Positions 45,860-59,446 are shown, counted from the first letter of the stretch. The stretch: 64,000 nucleotides of DNA from Brassica napus (GCF_020379485.1 NC_063439.1:11324466-11388465), one strand, 5' to 3'. A program made the numbers and translations. The notes: a model not told the origin generated them from the sequence alone.

Positions 45860-47661
45860 CTTCATAAGCATATATTTTTAACTTTCGATAATTTGATAAA
45901 TTCAAATGCGTATACTCAAGATGTTATAGATTCATATGTTTTCAAGTTTAACATTGGTGCATCTTGTCAATCTGATTAGCCTTCATTTATAAATTATGAG
46001 ATTGTGTTTTTGTTTTATTGTGCTTTTATTTAGTTTATTTGGTAAATTAAACTGTAAAGTTCTAGAAGTTTAAGTATACTTGTTAGTTTTATTAAATTAT
46101 ACTACAAATATTTTGTTTTAAAGTTGAATATAAAGTTCAAAATTTTTATATCGATTTTTAAAACAAATACATTATTTAGGAAAACCAAAAATAATGAAAC
46201 CAAGTTAAAAAAAACATTCAAAGATAAGAAGAATGTAAAAAAAAAAATAAGAACAGATTTAAAAAATAATAATTTAACAAACCTAATAAATGTTATTAAA
46301 TTGGGACATTTTTTATGAACAAAATTGGTACATCATAATGGACCTTTTCCAATAATCCAAGCCCATATGTGTATATTTAATAAATCTATTTTATTAAAAC
46401 GGGAGTAAATTTTATTTTATATAAAATATCTTAAAATATTATATTTTGAAAAGTAGATTTGTTAATATAAATAAACATGCTAATTGTTTTTTTAGTTTAT
46501 AAATAAACACATCAAAAATAGTTAATGTAATTAAAGTTACTAATTGACGAATATTTATATGACAATTATTTTTATTAATTTAGTATCTAACCACAATATG
46601 AACAACCAACAAATTATAAATAATTAAAAATATCGATCTATCATAAATGTTATATACTACAAATCGAAAACCAACACCCATAAGGATATATCTGATATTT
46701 AGTGCTTTTAATGACTTCTAACATCTAACTTTATCTCATTTTAATCATTTAGATTGCATATTAGGTGTATATATACTGCATTTGCATACATAATTGCATA
46801 TAAAAGGATTAAAGTGCACACTTGAGAAGTTTGAGGCAAAATTCTGAGGTTATTCCTATGAATTTAGAATTATTGGGGCAAATGTGAAAACAAAAGAAAA
46901 TTCAGATACCAAGGTTACAAAATTGGAATATTCGCTGGGTTTAGATAACACAATTGAAAGATTCGGGGTTGATTTGAAAGGATGTTTCTGTAATTTACAA
47001 AGCTTTTGGTCAATCTGAAAATAATCAGAAATGCGAGGGATCTAAAGTGCAAATACTTAGAAGCCCGCCATTGGAATGGATTGAGCTTTATCTTCGCCGG
47101 ATCTGGAGCTTGACGACTCCGGCGGCCATGACGACGAAGCCCACGACAGAGCAGAGACACGGAATGGAGAAGTTGTGGAGTTTCGTTATGCAGCAAGCAG
47201 CAGAGATGGAGACTGGAGGCCATGGAGGAACATCTCTCTTGATCTTTCTCTTCTTGCTTCCTTTTATAATCGGAGTTTCATAAAGATCACAGTTATTTTT
47301 CTTCACAAAGAATATGGGCACGGCCGAAGGAAAACAGAGAGAATATTTTCAGAATTGTTGGAAGGTTCTATCTATAGCAAAAGGAGAAGAAGAAGATGTA
47401 TCTTGCTTTGAGGTAAACTGGAAGAAATCCTAGAAAGAGAGGCAGATAACAAAGAAGAAGGATAAGATGGAAGATCAATAATACTGGAATGCTGAGACTT
47501 AAAACGATCAGGTTTAGAAGAGGGAGACAGATATAAATTTCATGTTATTTTAAAGTTATGATCAATGGTTTGGTTTGTAATGGATTATTGAATGTATGGA
47601 ACAACAGATCATTGGTTTCCTTTGTTTGGGTTCAAAAAATGTAAGGTTTACACTGTCCAAA
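45860..47661. other. Helitron-derived or unassigned region, no gene recognised
   Basis: AT-rich to 46,900. The section 46,900-47,480 is less AT-rich with short ORFs on both strands, none recognisable. It may be captured host DNA inside Helitron D. Confidence 0.4.
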
Positions 47662-47670
47662 TTTAATTAA

Positions 47671-48222
47671 GGGAAATTACCACAAATAACACATTCATAA
47701 TACCACTTTTCATGTTTACACTAACCATTTTTACCCTCACTTTTAATGAAGGGTAAAAAACAATTATATCCTTAGGATTAACTAATCTAGATTTAGGGTT
47801 TAGAGTTTAGGGGTGGGATAGGGTAGGGTTTTTAGAATATGAAATTTAGGATTCTAATAAATATATAAATAAATGCTTAAAAATATATTAAAAAAATTAA
47901 AAAATAGTTTCAAACATAATTTTCGTTTTTCAAAAAGAAATTTGAAAAAAAAATTAAAAAAAAAATTCGAAAAAAAAATTCAAAAAAAATTTATAAAAAA
48001 GCTCGAATTTGAAAAAGTATAATTCGAAAACATAAAAAAAAATTATTTTTTTATTATTATTATTATTATTTTATATATAAATAATGATTTATCATACATA
48101 TACATAACAAGAACATAAAAGTCTTTTGTCATTTAATGAAGAAGATATTTTTAAAAATGTCTCTTTAGTGGTGGTAAAAATGAAAAATGATACCATGAAA
48201 GTGGTAAACATGTAATTTCCTC
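47671..48222. mobile_element. MULE-type MITE with perfect 9-bp target duplication (TTTAATTAA)
   Basis: TTTAATTAA occurs at 47662-47670 and 48223-48231. The ends GGGAAATTACCACAAAT and (reverse complement) GAGGAAATTACATG are related to 31114-31645 in opposite orientation. The non-coding interior has GGGTTTAGAGTTTAGGGG, shared in diverged form with 41019-41564. Confidence 0.87.
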
Positions 48223-49129
48223 TTTAATTAATTTGCTGGTGTAGCGAAGGCACAGTTTAGGAAATATATAAAACTACTGTGTTTTGATTAGTGGCGTAAG
48301 ATTATAATTATTGTAGAAAAGTAAAGATCAATTCAGTTTTGTACTTCTATTTTAATAGTTTAGATTCATAAAAAGACAAAAGGACAACAAGGCTGCACAA
48401 ATAAATTTTAAAAGTCAAACCATGGAAATCTATATTAATAAAGTAGAGCAGAAAGTCTCCTCCTGCGTCCACGTTAGCAAACCCTGTTCCTTTTCGTGAC
48501 ACGTGGCAGGCAATGAGAAAACTTTTTATTTTGATTCTGAATCTGTTCGTAGAGTGCAAACAGTTAACATTGAGCAATGGACTTATATTATTTTTTGGAC
48601 CCTTACAACTTTTATCATTGCGGCCCGATTTCGTTTTAGGGCTTAGTATACGCTCAAGCTCTTCCTCTTTGACGCCGTAATCCTTTCGTTCGCCATCGTC
48701 TCCGATCAGATTTGCTGTAACGCTCTCCCTTCTTAAACTCATGCTTTAATTCAATCATTAAACTTCACTCCACCTTCTCTCCCACTCAGCCTCATTTATT
48801 CAAGCTCACCAGCTGCGTATGTAACAGATACAGTTTTGATCTATAAATAGGTCTTCTGGAATCGATGAATACCTACTCTGCTCAGATACCTGAAAGCCAA
48901 TACTTCTTACGCATCAGCTTGAAATATTTCGTCTTCGTACGTTTTTCTCGCCAACCTGAAAGCAGGTCGTTCCTCAAACACGACAGAGATCCTATCTCCC
49001 CAGGTTCTGGAAAGCTCGGAATGTCAGAAAAGGTGGAGAGCTCATGAGTGTGGACATGCTTCTTCTCGATTAGTAGGTAAACCCGACCAGTTTATCTTTT
49101 CTTATGATTGGAAAGTGCGTTTTTCACAA

Positions 49130-49380
49130 CCCTGAATGTGTAAAATTTGTTGTTTATTCTTCGAATGGTTTTCTCGAAGACAGCAATGACAAGGAACATT
49201 GAGATAAGAATGGCTGTAGCTACAACACAAAGGAATCATCATTAACCGAGTCATCAAATTGAGATTTACATGGTTCTTCTCGCCGGTGATTCACCGGAGC
49301 TCCAATGAGAGGCCATGGATGGTTCATGATCGTCTTCAAGTGCTCAAGCTCTCTCATTTCTGATATTAAAAGTTAGATTG
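49130..49380 (-). pseudogene. Captured fragment of a small membrane-protein gene
   Basis: On the minus strand the frame reads MRELEHLKTIMNHPWPLIGA then PVNHRREE. After a one-base shift near 49217 a membrane segment follows (VVATAILISMFLVIAVFEK). The family is not identified. The two parts look like one short plant protein broken by a frameshift. Confidence 0.5.
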
Positions 49381-49818
49381 TAGTGTTGTGAGTTTGTTAA
49401 GGTGAAACAGAGAGAGAGAGAGAGAGAAGTGAGATGAAGAAGGAGAAGAGAGTGAGCAAGTGGTGATAAACATGGAAGAATGTGAAAGCTTTGGGATTTT
49501 AATAGAGATAAAAAAAACTTTACAGGTCTTGAAATGTGATGTTTTTATAAGTAGATAGTGAACGTATCATGCGCACTATATTCTTAAGCAAATGTTTAGT
49601 TGATATTTGTTTGGGTTTGGGCTTAGAGTGTGATGATAAATTGAGCATGAGAACGAGAAGGAGCATGAAACGGAGAGTGTGACAGCAAGGGCTATTTCTG
49701 AAGTGCAAAGTGTCACGGGAGAGGTCGATAGTCACTAGAACATGCTGAGTTTATTAGAGCTGCAGTTTTTTTTGGTTTGTTTTTTTTTTTACAAAAGAGG
49801 AATGAAAGACTGTGTTTA

Positions 49819-50110
49819 ATATGATTTTGGTTTGCAAAAATTAGTAGCAGGGAAGAGTCTGATATTAGTTTTTAAAAATAAGTTATGCGTAAGATGATTT
49901 TGGATTGCAAAATTTAGTAGCAGGGACGAGCCTGACATTAGTTTTAATAATAAGTTGTGTCTAAGATGATTTTGGTTTGCAAAAAGTAGTAGAAGGGGAG
50001 AGTCTGAAATTAGTTTTAAAATAAGTTGTGTTTAAGAGATTTTGGTTTGCAAAAAATAGTAGCTAGGAAGATGTCCGACATTAGTTTTTTAAATAAGTTA
50101 TGTTCAAGAG
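49819..50110 (+). repeat. Four tandem copies of a ~72-bp unit
   Basis: Each copy has GATTTTGGTTTGCAAAAA, TAGTAG, a GA-rich stretch, ATTAGTTTT and AATAAGTT, with about 15-20% differences between copies. Confidence 0.85.
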
Positions 50111-50777
50111 ATGCAATCTTTCGAAAATTTCTGTAAATTGAGGAATGAAAGTTGCGGTGGATGAGTCTGATTTTTTTAATTCAAGTTAAAAATAGAAAAA
50201 ACTGCAAATTTTAAAAAGATTTCATAAAAATGATATTATTATTTTTAAATATCTATCTACATGAATTAGTTTTTATTATATTTGATATTATTTTCAAAAT
50301 TTTCATTTTATTTTCATATTTTTTTTAAATTCTAACAATGATATCAAATTTTATAAAAATAATTTTATAGTTATACGTATAATTTCTTAATATAAAATTA
50401 GATTAAAATTTAAAGACCGGTTGAACCGGCTGGATCGATTCGACCAGTGATCCAATTAATACCGAGTCAATGTGCGTTCCATTTTTCAAAATATTGCAAA
50501 AGACTGAAATAAAATCTAATTTGTTGACTAAAAACATTTATTTATGCCTATAAAAACTATATTGTATATTTGTGATAATCATTTCCGTCACATAAATGGT
50601 TACAAATATAAATAAATTAAATTGTGAAATACAATATATACCTTCAAACAGTTATATAACTTTTATACAATTTAATGTCAAAAAAGATCTGAAAGGTTTA
50701 AGAAGAAAGACTCATCAAGTGGTAGTTAGATGATATAACAAAAATATATTTCGGACCAAAACATTTTAATGGAGTAA

Positions 50778-51250
50778 AAACAAACTTAATCAAATAAATA
50801 TACATCAAAACTAGATAAAATATTAAATAAAAATAATTTACATTATTTACATACTTCTAAAAATGTAAATTAGCAACATCAAAATATTTACTCAGCCGTG
50901 AAAAACATGGGAAGCGTGCTTTCCCTTCCGTAAATATCATAGTAAAAATATGAGATATATATAGTTGATCCGTGCTTTCCATTCCAAAATTTTAGTCATG
51001 TTTTTGTAGTTTTTGTAATCAAATAAATATACATCGAAACTAGATAAAATATTAAATAAAAATAATTTACATTATTTACTTACTCCTAAAAATGTAAATT
51101 AGCAACATCAAAATATTTACTCAGCCGTGAAAAATATGGGAAGCGTGCTTTCCCTTCCGTAAATATCATAGTGAAAATATGAGATATATATAGTTGATCT
51201 GTGCTTTCCATTCCAAAATTTTAGTCATGTTTTCGTAGTTTTTGTATTCG
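50778..51250 (+). repeat. Two tandem copies of a ~240-bp unit near the Helitron E 3' end
   Basis: Copies start near 50778 and 51018 with AATCAAATAAATATACATC and both contain GGGAAGCGTGCTTTCCCTTC. They are about 97% alike, so the duplication is recent. Confidence 0.9.
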
Positions 51251-51556
51251 TGGTTTCATTTTTAGTCATGTTTTCATATTCGTGCTTTCATTTTTAGATG
51301 ATCCGTTACTAATTTACTTTTTTAAATTTACTGATTCTGCTGATTTTTTTTATTTTAATATGTCATTGGTCTAACATACTAGATTGGTTTATATTAGCCA
51401 AATAAACACATCACTACATGGTTGGAATAACTAAAATAGATGATATTAGACTAAATGTTTAGTAGTAAATTTATCATTGCTGATGTAAAAATAAATATGG
51501 GTTATTATATTTTCTAAAAATAAATAACCCCGCGCGAAGCGCGGACAAACCACTAG

Positions 51557-54500
51557 TCTATAATAATAAAGCTGAGTTTTCTCTCACCTCAGCCCTCCAC
51601 ATCAGTACATAGCATGGGGCTTTTGTTGACACCTGTCCAAAAAGCTTAGCCAATCAAAACCTTTGGCAACAAACAGGTCATTCAGTATTGAGATGCGTTT
51701 TCTCCTACGCTTCGTTTTCTCTAATCAAAACTGTAGTCTATCATCTCGCTTCATATCCTTGTCGATGGCTCAGCCTTTCCTGTCACCTCTTTCCAAACTC
51801 CCCTTTCGCTTTGATTTTCTTCAGGCCCTAACCAGCAATCGAGCAATATATCAGGTTTCCTTTCTAAATCTAATACCCACCGCTCTACACTTCATTCCGT
51901 CGAAACACTTTCCAGGGTTTCTGTTTTGTTGTGTGATCATGAGACTCAAGAGATTGAAGGTAGACGACAAGAAGCTAATGAAGTATATAAAGACCCATGT
52001 CTTTAGATTGTCGAGTCTATATATGTTAGCTGTTGTCGGCTAGCTTGATAGACAAAAATATATATGTTAGCTATAAGATGATTTCTCTTACATATCAGTT
52101 TTTTTAATTTTCTGATTGTTTGTTCTTTGTGGATTTTGGCTTTCAGGAGCGACCTTATATGATTCTATGTCTACGATGAGGATGAGTTTGATGACCCCAA
52201 AACAAATATGAAACAAACGATGATATTTATTGATTACCGCCCAAGCTTCACTCTTTGTTTTGTTTTGTGTTTTTTTCCTTTGTTACACTCATGCTGATTA
52301 CTTCCTAATTAATTGAGTTCTCTGTGGTTTATTATTTTTTATGTGTGGAAAGGATCTCACTTTGAGTAATAGCTCCAGCAAAAGGTACAACTTCTCTTTT
52401 GAATTTGATACTTGATCTGCTTTCATTACGGGGACTCCAAATCAACTTATATTAGGCTAACAATCTCTCTTGCCTGTTCAATTGCTATTAATCTCGATTC
52501 TGGAGAGTTTCTCGTCGTCAAACAGGTTAATTTGAAAACTGTCTGATTTTGAATACTGTAATTTTACTCTGCAATTTGTTTTAAAATTCCCCTCTCTCCC
52601 TGAAGTTTGATTCTTATGATGAGTTTTTCGGTGATCTGTGGGCTCTCCAAGCTCATTCGTTCTACATCTCATCACCTTAATTTGTTTAATTACTCACGTA
52701 TTCTATAATTTTTTTGGGTGTTTACTCTAGCGTTATTATTGTTGTTTTTATTGACTGGATTTTAGTTGCTAATAAACATACATGTTTCTTTGTTGATATT
52801 GTCCTCCGACTTCTCTTTCATCATATTATCTTAGTTATTTTTTCTCTACAATGATTTGATTTATTCATGACTTTCCTACTTTTGTTCATCATATTCAGAA
52901 GCTGGAAAAGAAAGTTAAGCTTCTCAAGAATCACTCACATCCAAATATAGTTGTAAGCAATAAAAGCTTTTGTATTTCTTTCAATGTTTGATAGACCCAC
53001 CACGTTTTTGTTTCTTTTGTAACTTTTATTCTTTTGTGGGCACTGAAGGTATTTACGCACATTGAGAGAATGAAACTTTGAACATCTTCTTCCATATCAT
53101 ACTATATTCCAGAGCGTCGAAAACCATGGCGAATCCTCAAGTTCTTTTGTATGAGTTGAACGTTGATTGGCGCAAGGAAATTGCAGAGGCCAAACGTCGG
53201 TGTCAGTGTTTTGGATAGATTTGCCAACCTCCTTTATATATGGTTCCTTTACTTGTATGATTAACGATTGTTAGTTAACTTTTTAGACACAGCAACATCC
53301 TTTATAACGTATGTGTTTTTAACAACTTAGCCACTACCGACCACCACTTCCAGACTTTGGAGGTCATGTAAGTACAACTATCGACATAAACTGATCTCAA
53401 CTAGCCTTCTTGTCTTATTAATTATTTTGCAGGGAAGGGATAACCAGCCTGGTGATGACATGCTTGGAGCTGGAGCGGTTAAAACCAATCCTACTGATAG
53501 GTTTAACAGTGCATCGCCTGAGAAAATACCTGATGGTGATAACGCTGGAATGCTTTAAGAAAGTGCTGTCGGCCCTGCTCTTCCAACTGTTCTGTCTCGA
53601 TAAATCAACAGATAAGAAATTAAGAATGAACCACTAATGGAGGAGAAGGTTGAAGGGAAGAAGCCACACGTGACTTAACTTCACAGGCTTAGGAGAGCCA
53701 AAGGTCAGAATGGACAACCTCTACTCTTTCGCATTTCTGTTTTTAAATGTTTCCACTTTGACTTTGTCTACTGTTTCCTGAAATTAAACCAGCTGCTGGT
53801 TGTGTTTTAACTTTTAGTTGTAGTTGTTACAAGGGAAAGGTATTCGTTATATGTTCATAAATAAAAGTTCCTTTAAATCCTCTACACATAATCTGCTTTT
53901 ATGTAGTTGAATAATAAACTTTAGGAATATCTAGCACAGACTGGGAACTACCAGCAAAAACATTGATTAATTAGTTGCATTATTGTTTGTTATGTGTCTG
54001 TGATATTTTTAGTAGTAAGAGTGCAACTAATATTGCAGCAATGCTGTATCAGTAGCGTACATGCTGCCCCACAATATGGGTGTTTACCAAATTGTGCCTC
54101 CCCACGTCAAATAGAAACCCAAAAACGCATCATAAATATTGATACAACAGTCTTTAATCCATTATATGGCCAGTACGGAGATTCAAGTTACATAGTAGGC
54201 TACCACTATTTCCACATGAGACTATCATTTCATCTGCTGAGTTTTCTTATAGTACCAAAGCTGACAAATGGGGCACGCCCAACAATTAGAGAAATATTAC
54301 AAGCAGTTAAATAAAAAAAAGCAATCCCAAAAGGCTTCCAACAAATATATGAATTCCTTAACTCCCAGTTTTCAAAAAAAAAAAAAAGAATGCCTTAACT
54401 CCCATTTTATTAACCAGTTTATGTGTTTTTTCATAACATACTTTCGTATCCTTCACTGCAATAGCACCATCTCTCTCACAAGATGACTAGAAACCCTTCC

Positions 54501-55982
54501 TCGAAGAACCGATCACTCACTCAAAGCTCCAAAAACACTCAGCGTGAAACGATCGCCGCGAGCTATGAGAAACTATCACATCCAACGCTACATCTAACGC
54601 TACACCTGAAGGACTGCACGAAACAACATTAATCCCATCGTGCTTTAATCACGGGCTTACCTCCAGCCTTGAAGACTATACCATTGGCTCATGCTAACAA
54701 CAACACATACCACAATGCATTGTTGAAAGGCACAATATAGGAGGACGAGAAAGGTAAGATATTAATATCATATGTATGAGAACGTGTTCACATACTTGGC
54801 GTGTATGAAGCTCTATGGGCTCAGCTTCAAGCATGTAAGAAACGAAGCTCCATTATAGGTGGCAATTTATTCTGCACTACATGTTTTCTTAACTAAAAGT
54901 CAACTACTCTTAGTAACTTACAAGAGTACACAGAGCACGCAACAATACACTCATTACAAATATTTACTTAGACAAACAACTGAACGAATATAACTTACAG
55001 ATGAAACTACCCCTCCCCTCCAAACCCAACATCAGCCTATCAAGACACACTCCCTCCATAACATTAATGTAATAACATGTTGCCAATATAGTTCATAAAC
55101 AAAATATAACAACAAATAGAGCCAAACATGAGTCACCAAATAGGTTTAAGCTGCTATCCCAAATCATCGGAAATCTAAAAACACAACAGTTATGCTGTAA
55201 AACAAACGCACATGAGAAATTAAACAAATTAAGCAAACCAATATGTAAATATATTTAGGAACTAGATGTAACCAAAGATATAAAACCTCGCGCGGAATAA
55301 AACATCATTTGTTGTTACATAATATATACTATTTATTATTTATGGCATTATTGAAACTATTTATATATTGTTTTAAGATTTAACTTTTTATAATTTTATC
55401 ACATTATATTTGATTTTCAATTGATTTAGGGTGTGTGTATTAATTTATGAGCAAATTAGCTCAATACACTGAAAAGAGTGGGATACCATTGAATTGAGGG
55501 AAAATGGTAGTGTTAGGGGGAAAAAAATTGAGGGGAAATAGTGTATGGAGTGCAAATAGAGAGGAAGTTGTGTGTAGGGAGTACAAATACTCTTAATTTA
55601 TTATCGTGAAAAATTAGTTATTGTAATAATATTAAAATCTGATAATCTTAGAAATAAAATATTAGTTTACTTTACCTTAGATTTTCTTTAACTATATAAA
55701 ATTGAAATAGAAATCAAATAAAAAAAATTTAAATCTTTATTTTTTTCTTAATTTTTTTCTTAATTTTTTAATTTAATAATTTTGTGTTCTCTAACAAAGA
55801 AAACGTTAATGATCTTTTCAACTCAAACCATTAAAATTTAATAAAGTTTACAATATATTTTTAGAATAAAAATAGATTACATTTATTTTTTTCAGTACAA
55901 AGTAAATTTTATAAAATTAAATATTTTAATATAAATAGTTTTAGTGTAATTTTACCCGCCCGTAGGGCGGGCCAACCCCTAG
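51557..55982 (+). mobile_element. Helitron (F) with captured MAPKKK fragment
   Basis: It starts TCTATAATAATAAAGCTGAG immediately after Helitron E. It ends with hairpin CCCGCCCGTAGGGCGGG and CTAG at 55979-55982, then host T. The 3' end is of the Helitron C type, different from E. Other gene-like pieces inside (53110-53200, 53440-53640, 54483-54630) were not identified. Confidence 0.8.
52480..53105 (+). pseudogene. Captured MAP kinase kinase kinase (ANP-like) kinase-domain fragment
   Basis: Pieces read INLDSGEFLVVKQVNL (52488-52540, containing the ATP-binding Lys), KLEKKVKLLKNHSHPNIV (52900-52955, containing the alpha-C helix) and ENETLNIFF (about 53072-53098). Order and spacing match the N-lobe exons of plant ANP/NPK1 kinases. 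The C-lobe is absent. Confidence 0.75.
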
Positions 55983-56458
55983 TACTAAATATTTTATTAT
56001 TTTTCTTTCGATTAACCGTGGAAAGTTTCGATGTTATTGAGTTTTTAAAATTATTGTTGCAATACAATAAACAAAGGTATTTTAAATTATTGTTGCTGTA
56101 AATTGTTATAGTTCTCAGATATATTATACATAATTAATGGCTATGCATAATTAATATTCTTTATCATCTCTCGACACCTAGAAATTTGGAAGATGATCTT
56201 TGTGGTGTTAGTAATTTTTGATCCATAGAAGTAAATTTGATACATGTTAAACTTATATGTTAATTTTATATAAAAGTTGAGTTTTTCTAGTGTTCAAAGA
56301 CAAAGACAGAGTTAGAAAGAACTTTTTTGCCCGTATGGAGTGCGGGTCTAAACACTAATTAGAGATAAATCACACACTGAAAGTTAGTAATAATCTTAAC
56401 TAATATATATGTTACATAGACTAATCCATTCGTTGGTCATTGGCTTTGAGATGTATTC
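55983..56458. other. AT-rich spacer
   Basis: No gene seen. A short GCCCGTATGGAGTGCGGG hairpin near 56330 resembles an old Helitron end without CTAG. Confidence 0.4.
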
Positions 56459-56742
56459 TGACATATGTGAGAGGATAGAAACTAATAGATGGATAAACAA
56501 TAAAGAAAGACTCATAGATTTAACGTGGTTCACCCCAAACGACTACGTCCACAGACAAAGAGAGATTTTATTGATGGAAAAATTACAGAGATCTGTCTAT
56601 AAGAAGATCAGATCTAGGTTCTCTATGGCTGCTAACTAGGTTTATAGGACGCACAAGATATATATAGTTGTGTCTCAGAAAACCCTAGCACTAATGGGCC
56701 TCAAAAGACTAAGACCCAACAGATTCAAGGCATTATTCAACA
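56459..56742 (-). repeat. 3' LTR of the copia element
   Basis: On the minus strand it starts TGTTGAATAATGCC and ends CACATATGTCA. The first 45 bp or so from its outer end match the sequence starting at 59455. Confidence 0.8.
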
Positions 56743-56875
56743 AATATCCACCTTGACTTGAATCTTCCATAATCAGATGTATCAGAATGCACTTCTTCGT
56801 GCTCAGAATACAGATGTACCAGACTCTCATTTTGCGCAGATGTTCCGTCGAACTCAGATGTCTGATGTCCTGTCG

Positions 56876-56945
56876 GAGCAGATGCTCTTCAGAGCCAGAT
56901 GCTCTCTTAGAGCCAGATGCTCTCTTAGAGCCAGATGCCCCTCAG
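56876..56945 (+). repeat. Short tandem repeat inside the copia element
   Basis: Three to four copies of an 18-bp unit, AGAGCCAGATGCTCTCTT, replace the expected RNase H coding region. Confidence 0.85.
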
Positions 56946-56999
56946 GGCCAAACGCCCATCAGGACCAACTCCAATGGGCTAAACCATATAAATGGTGAG

Positions 57000-59420
57000 A
57001 TGAACATTCGCAGTGCACAGAAAATTGATAGGTTCATCTGAAGACATCACGAACCTTGTCATCACCTTATTAATGTAGGTCTTCTTTGACAAGAACAACT
57101 TCTTCTCCCTATCTCCGAAGATCTCCATCCTTAGAATCTTCATTGCTGCACCCAAATCCTTCATCTTAACTTCAGAACCCAAAAGCTCCATCTTCTCTAT
57201 GTCACACATATTCTCTTCAGCTATCAGCTTGTCATTGACATACAACACCATGTAGATATACAAAACATTCTCCACCTTTCTCATGTAAATACAACAGTCA
57301 TAAGGACTCTTGTCGTAGCCCAAACTGACCATATATCTATCCAACCTCTTGTACCACTACCAAGGAGACTGCTTAAATCCACAAAGTGACTTCTGAACCT
57401 TACATACATAGTCTTCTTTTTCAGGAACTCGACAACCATTCGACTGAGTCATGTATATCTCCTTCTCTAGCTCTCCATTTAGACACATTGTCTTCACATG
57501 AAATTTCTCAAGCTCCAAATCCTGACATGCTACCAGCACTAGCAACACTCTGATGGAAGTATGTCTGACCACCGATGAGAATATCTCATCGGAGTCTACT
57601 CTCTCTCTCTGACTGAACTCTCTTGCAACAACCTGAGCTTTATACTTAACTTCTTCTGCCGATGATGCTCCATAAACTTGAAGACCCACTTTCATATAAC
57701 ATCCACTTCCTCTGCAGCCTGTAGTGCATGACCCACCATATCTTCAAACCGATATCTCTATGGTGGCCTAACATCAACTCTCCTTGGTCTGTCTTTAGCA
57801 ATACTGCATTTTTCAGACCCAATACATTGATTTCCAGAATAAGAAGATTCAGGCTCCTCATCAGACGTCGATTGTTCGCTCTCTTCCTGAGGATTGATCG
57901 ATCTTTTGTTGTCGGACATCGATCGGAGATCTCGGCCATCGCCCAATCCTGTGTCTGACGTAGATTGATCGCTCGGACGATCCTGGATAGTCTGACTGCA
58001 CTTCCTACAGCTCCACCTGCTTGTCAACATCCTCCGATTCAGCCCAAAACCTATTCTCCAAACTAGCATTTGAAAGCATGCACCTCACTCTCTCCAGCAA
58101 TATATGGTTCATTCTCTCTGCTACACCATTTTTCTGTGGTGTATCCTTGACTGTAAGCTGCTTAGTAGCTCTTGCATCCTTACAAAACTGACTGAACTCT
58201 GATGAACAGAATTCCAGACCATTTACTGAAACTGTAGAATCTTCCAGCAAATACAAAGCATCATGAATGAAGCCTTTTCAGAACCACATATGAACCCCTC
58301 TAGACACTCAGAACTCCATCTCCACCTGAATACTTGAAACCTCTGCTATCCAAAAAACTAACTGAGATCAAGTTCTTATACATAGATGGAACATGTCTAA
58401 CTCCAGTCAACGTGCACTCTACCATCATGTGTCCTAAGCTTAATAGAACCGATTCCTGCAATATCGCAAGAAAAGTCATTCGCCATCTTGATCTTGCCAT
58501 CAATCACATTCTCATACTCTGAGAACCATTCCATCCTTGGACACATATGATAAGACGCTCCCGTGTCTAGAACCCATACATTTTTAGAATGTGTTTTTCC
58601 GTGAGCAACTAGAGCAATATCGTCATCAGACTTAGCTTCATTCTCTGCTACATCAGCGAAATCAGCTTGCTTCTTCTTCTTAGGACAATATGATTTCCAA
58701 TGTCTTTTTTTATTACAGTAATTGCAAATATTAGTTGGTTTAGGACCCCTTGAAAATGACCTTTTGTCTTTCGACCTCCTGTCTTTCCCATAGTTCTTTC
58801 CACCACCTACAAATAACCCATATGCTTGGTCATATGTACCAGAATTTGATGCCTTGTGATGCAACTCCCTGCTATGAAGTGCTGACCTGACTTCCTCCAA
58901 ACTCATTGTATCCTTACCCCCTATGAATGACTGAACAAAGTTTTCATAGGATTTAGGCAGTGACACCAACAAAATCAGTGCTGCATCCTCATCCTCATCC
59001 TCATCCTCCACCTTAACGTCAATATTCTTCAGATTCAACATAATGGAATTTAGACTGTCAAGTTGATCTTGAAGTTGTGTATCTTCCTACATCCTCAGAG
59101 CGAAAAGACGTTTCAGAAGTAGCTTCTTAGTCAGAAACTTCGTCATGTATAGACTCTCTAACTTCGACCACAAATCAGCTGCAACATCAACACCGGAAAC
59201 TTCGATGATGATCTCATCTGCCAAACACAACAAAATTGTTGAATACGCCTTCACTTCAGTAACCTCCATCTCAGCAATAGCAGGTTCAACTTTCTTCCCT
59301 GACAATGGTGCCCAAAAACCTTGTTGCCAGCAACGTCTTCCTCTTGATTTGCCAGAGACTGAAACTGTTTTTTCTAGTATACTTGTCGAACTTCATATTC
59401 ATCCTAGACATCTTCTCACC
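57000..59420 (-). pseudogene. copia gag-pol remains
   Basis: From right to left: a gag segment (59305-58400, coding LADEIIIEVSGVDVAADLWS), a CCHC knuckle (CNYCNKKRHWKSYC, about 58700), protease (VLDTGASYHMCP, about 58570), an integrase piece (DTPQKNGVAERMNHILLERV, about 58150) and reverse transcriptase (57695-57000). The RT active site reads YVND instead of YVDD. Many frame changes break the ORF, and the core of integrase is missing. Confidence 0.85.
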
Positions 59421-59434
59421 AGATTCAACATGAA

Positions 59435-59446
59435 GCTCTGATACCA
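59435..59446 (-). other. Primer-binding site of the copia element
   Basis: TGGTATCAGAGC on the minus strand is complementary to the 3' end of initiator tRNA-Met. It lies 9 bp inside the 5' LTR end, as usual for copia. Confidence 0.9.

Larger units (their letters stand above)
48429..51556 (+). mobile_element. Helitron (E), directly abutting Helitron F
   Basis: It starts TCTATATTAATAAAGTAGAG after host A (48428). It ends with hairpin CCGCGCGAAGCGCGG and CTAG at 51553-51556. The next base is the first T of Helitron F. It carries a captured gene fragment (49130-49380, -) and internal tandem repeats. Confidence 0.83.

Noticed and set aside
46900..47420. Short ORFs on both strands as a captured gene
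   Set aside because: No recognisable domain, no splice pattern, and overlapping frames of equal length on both strands.
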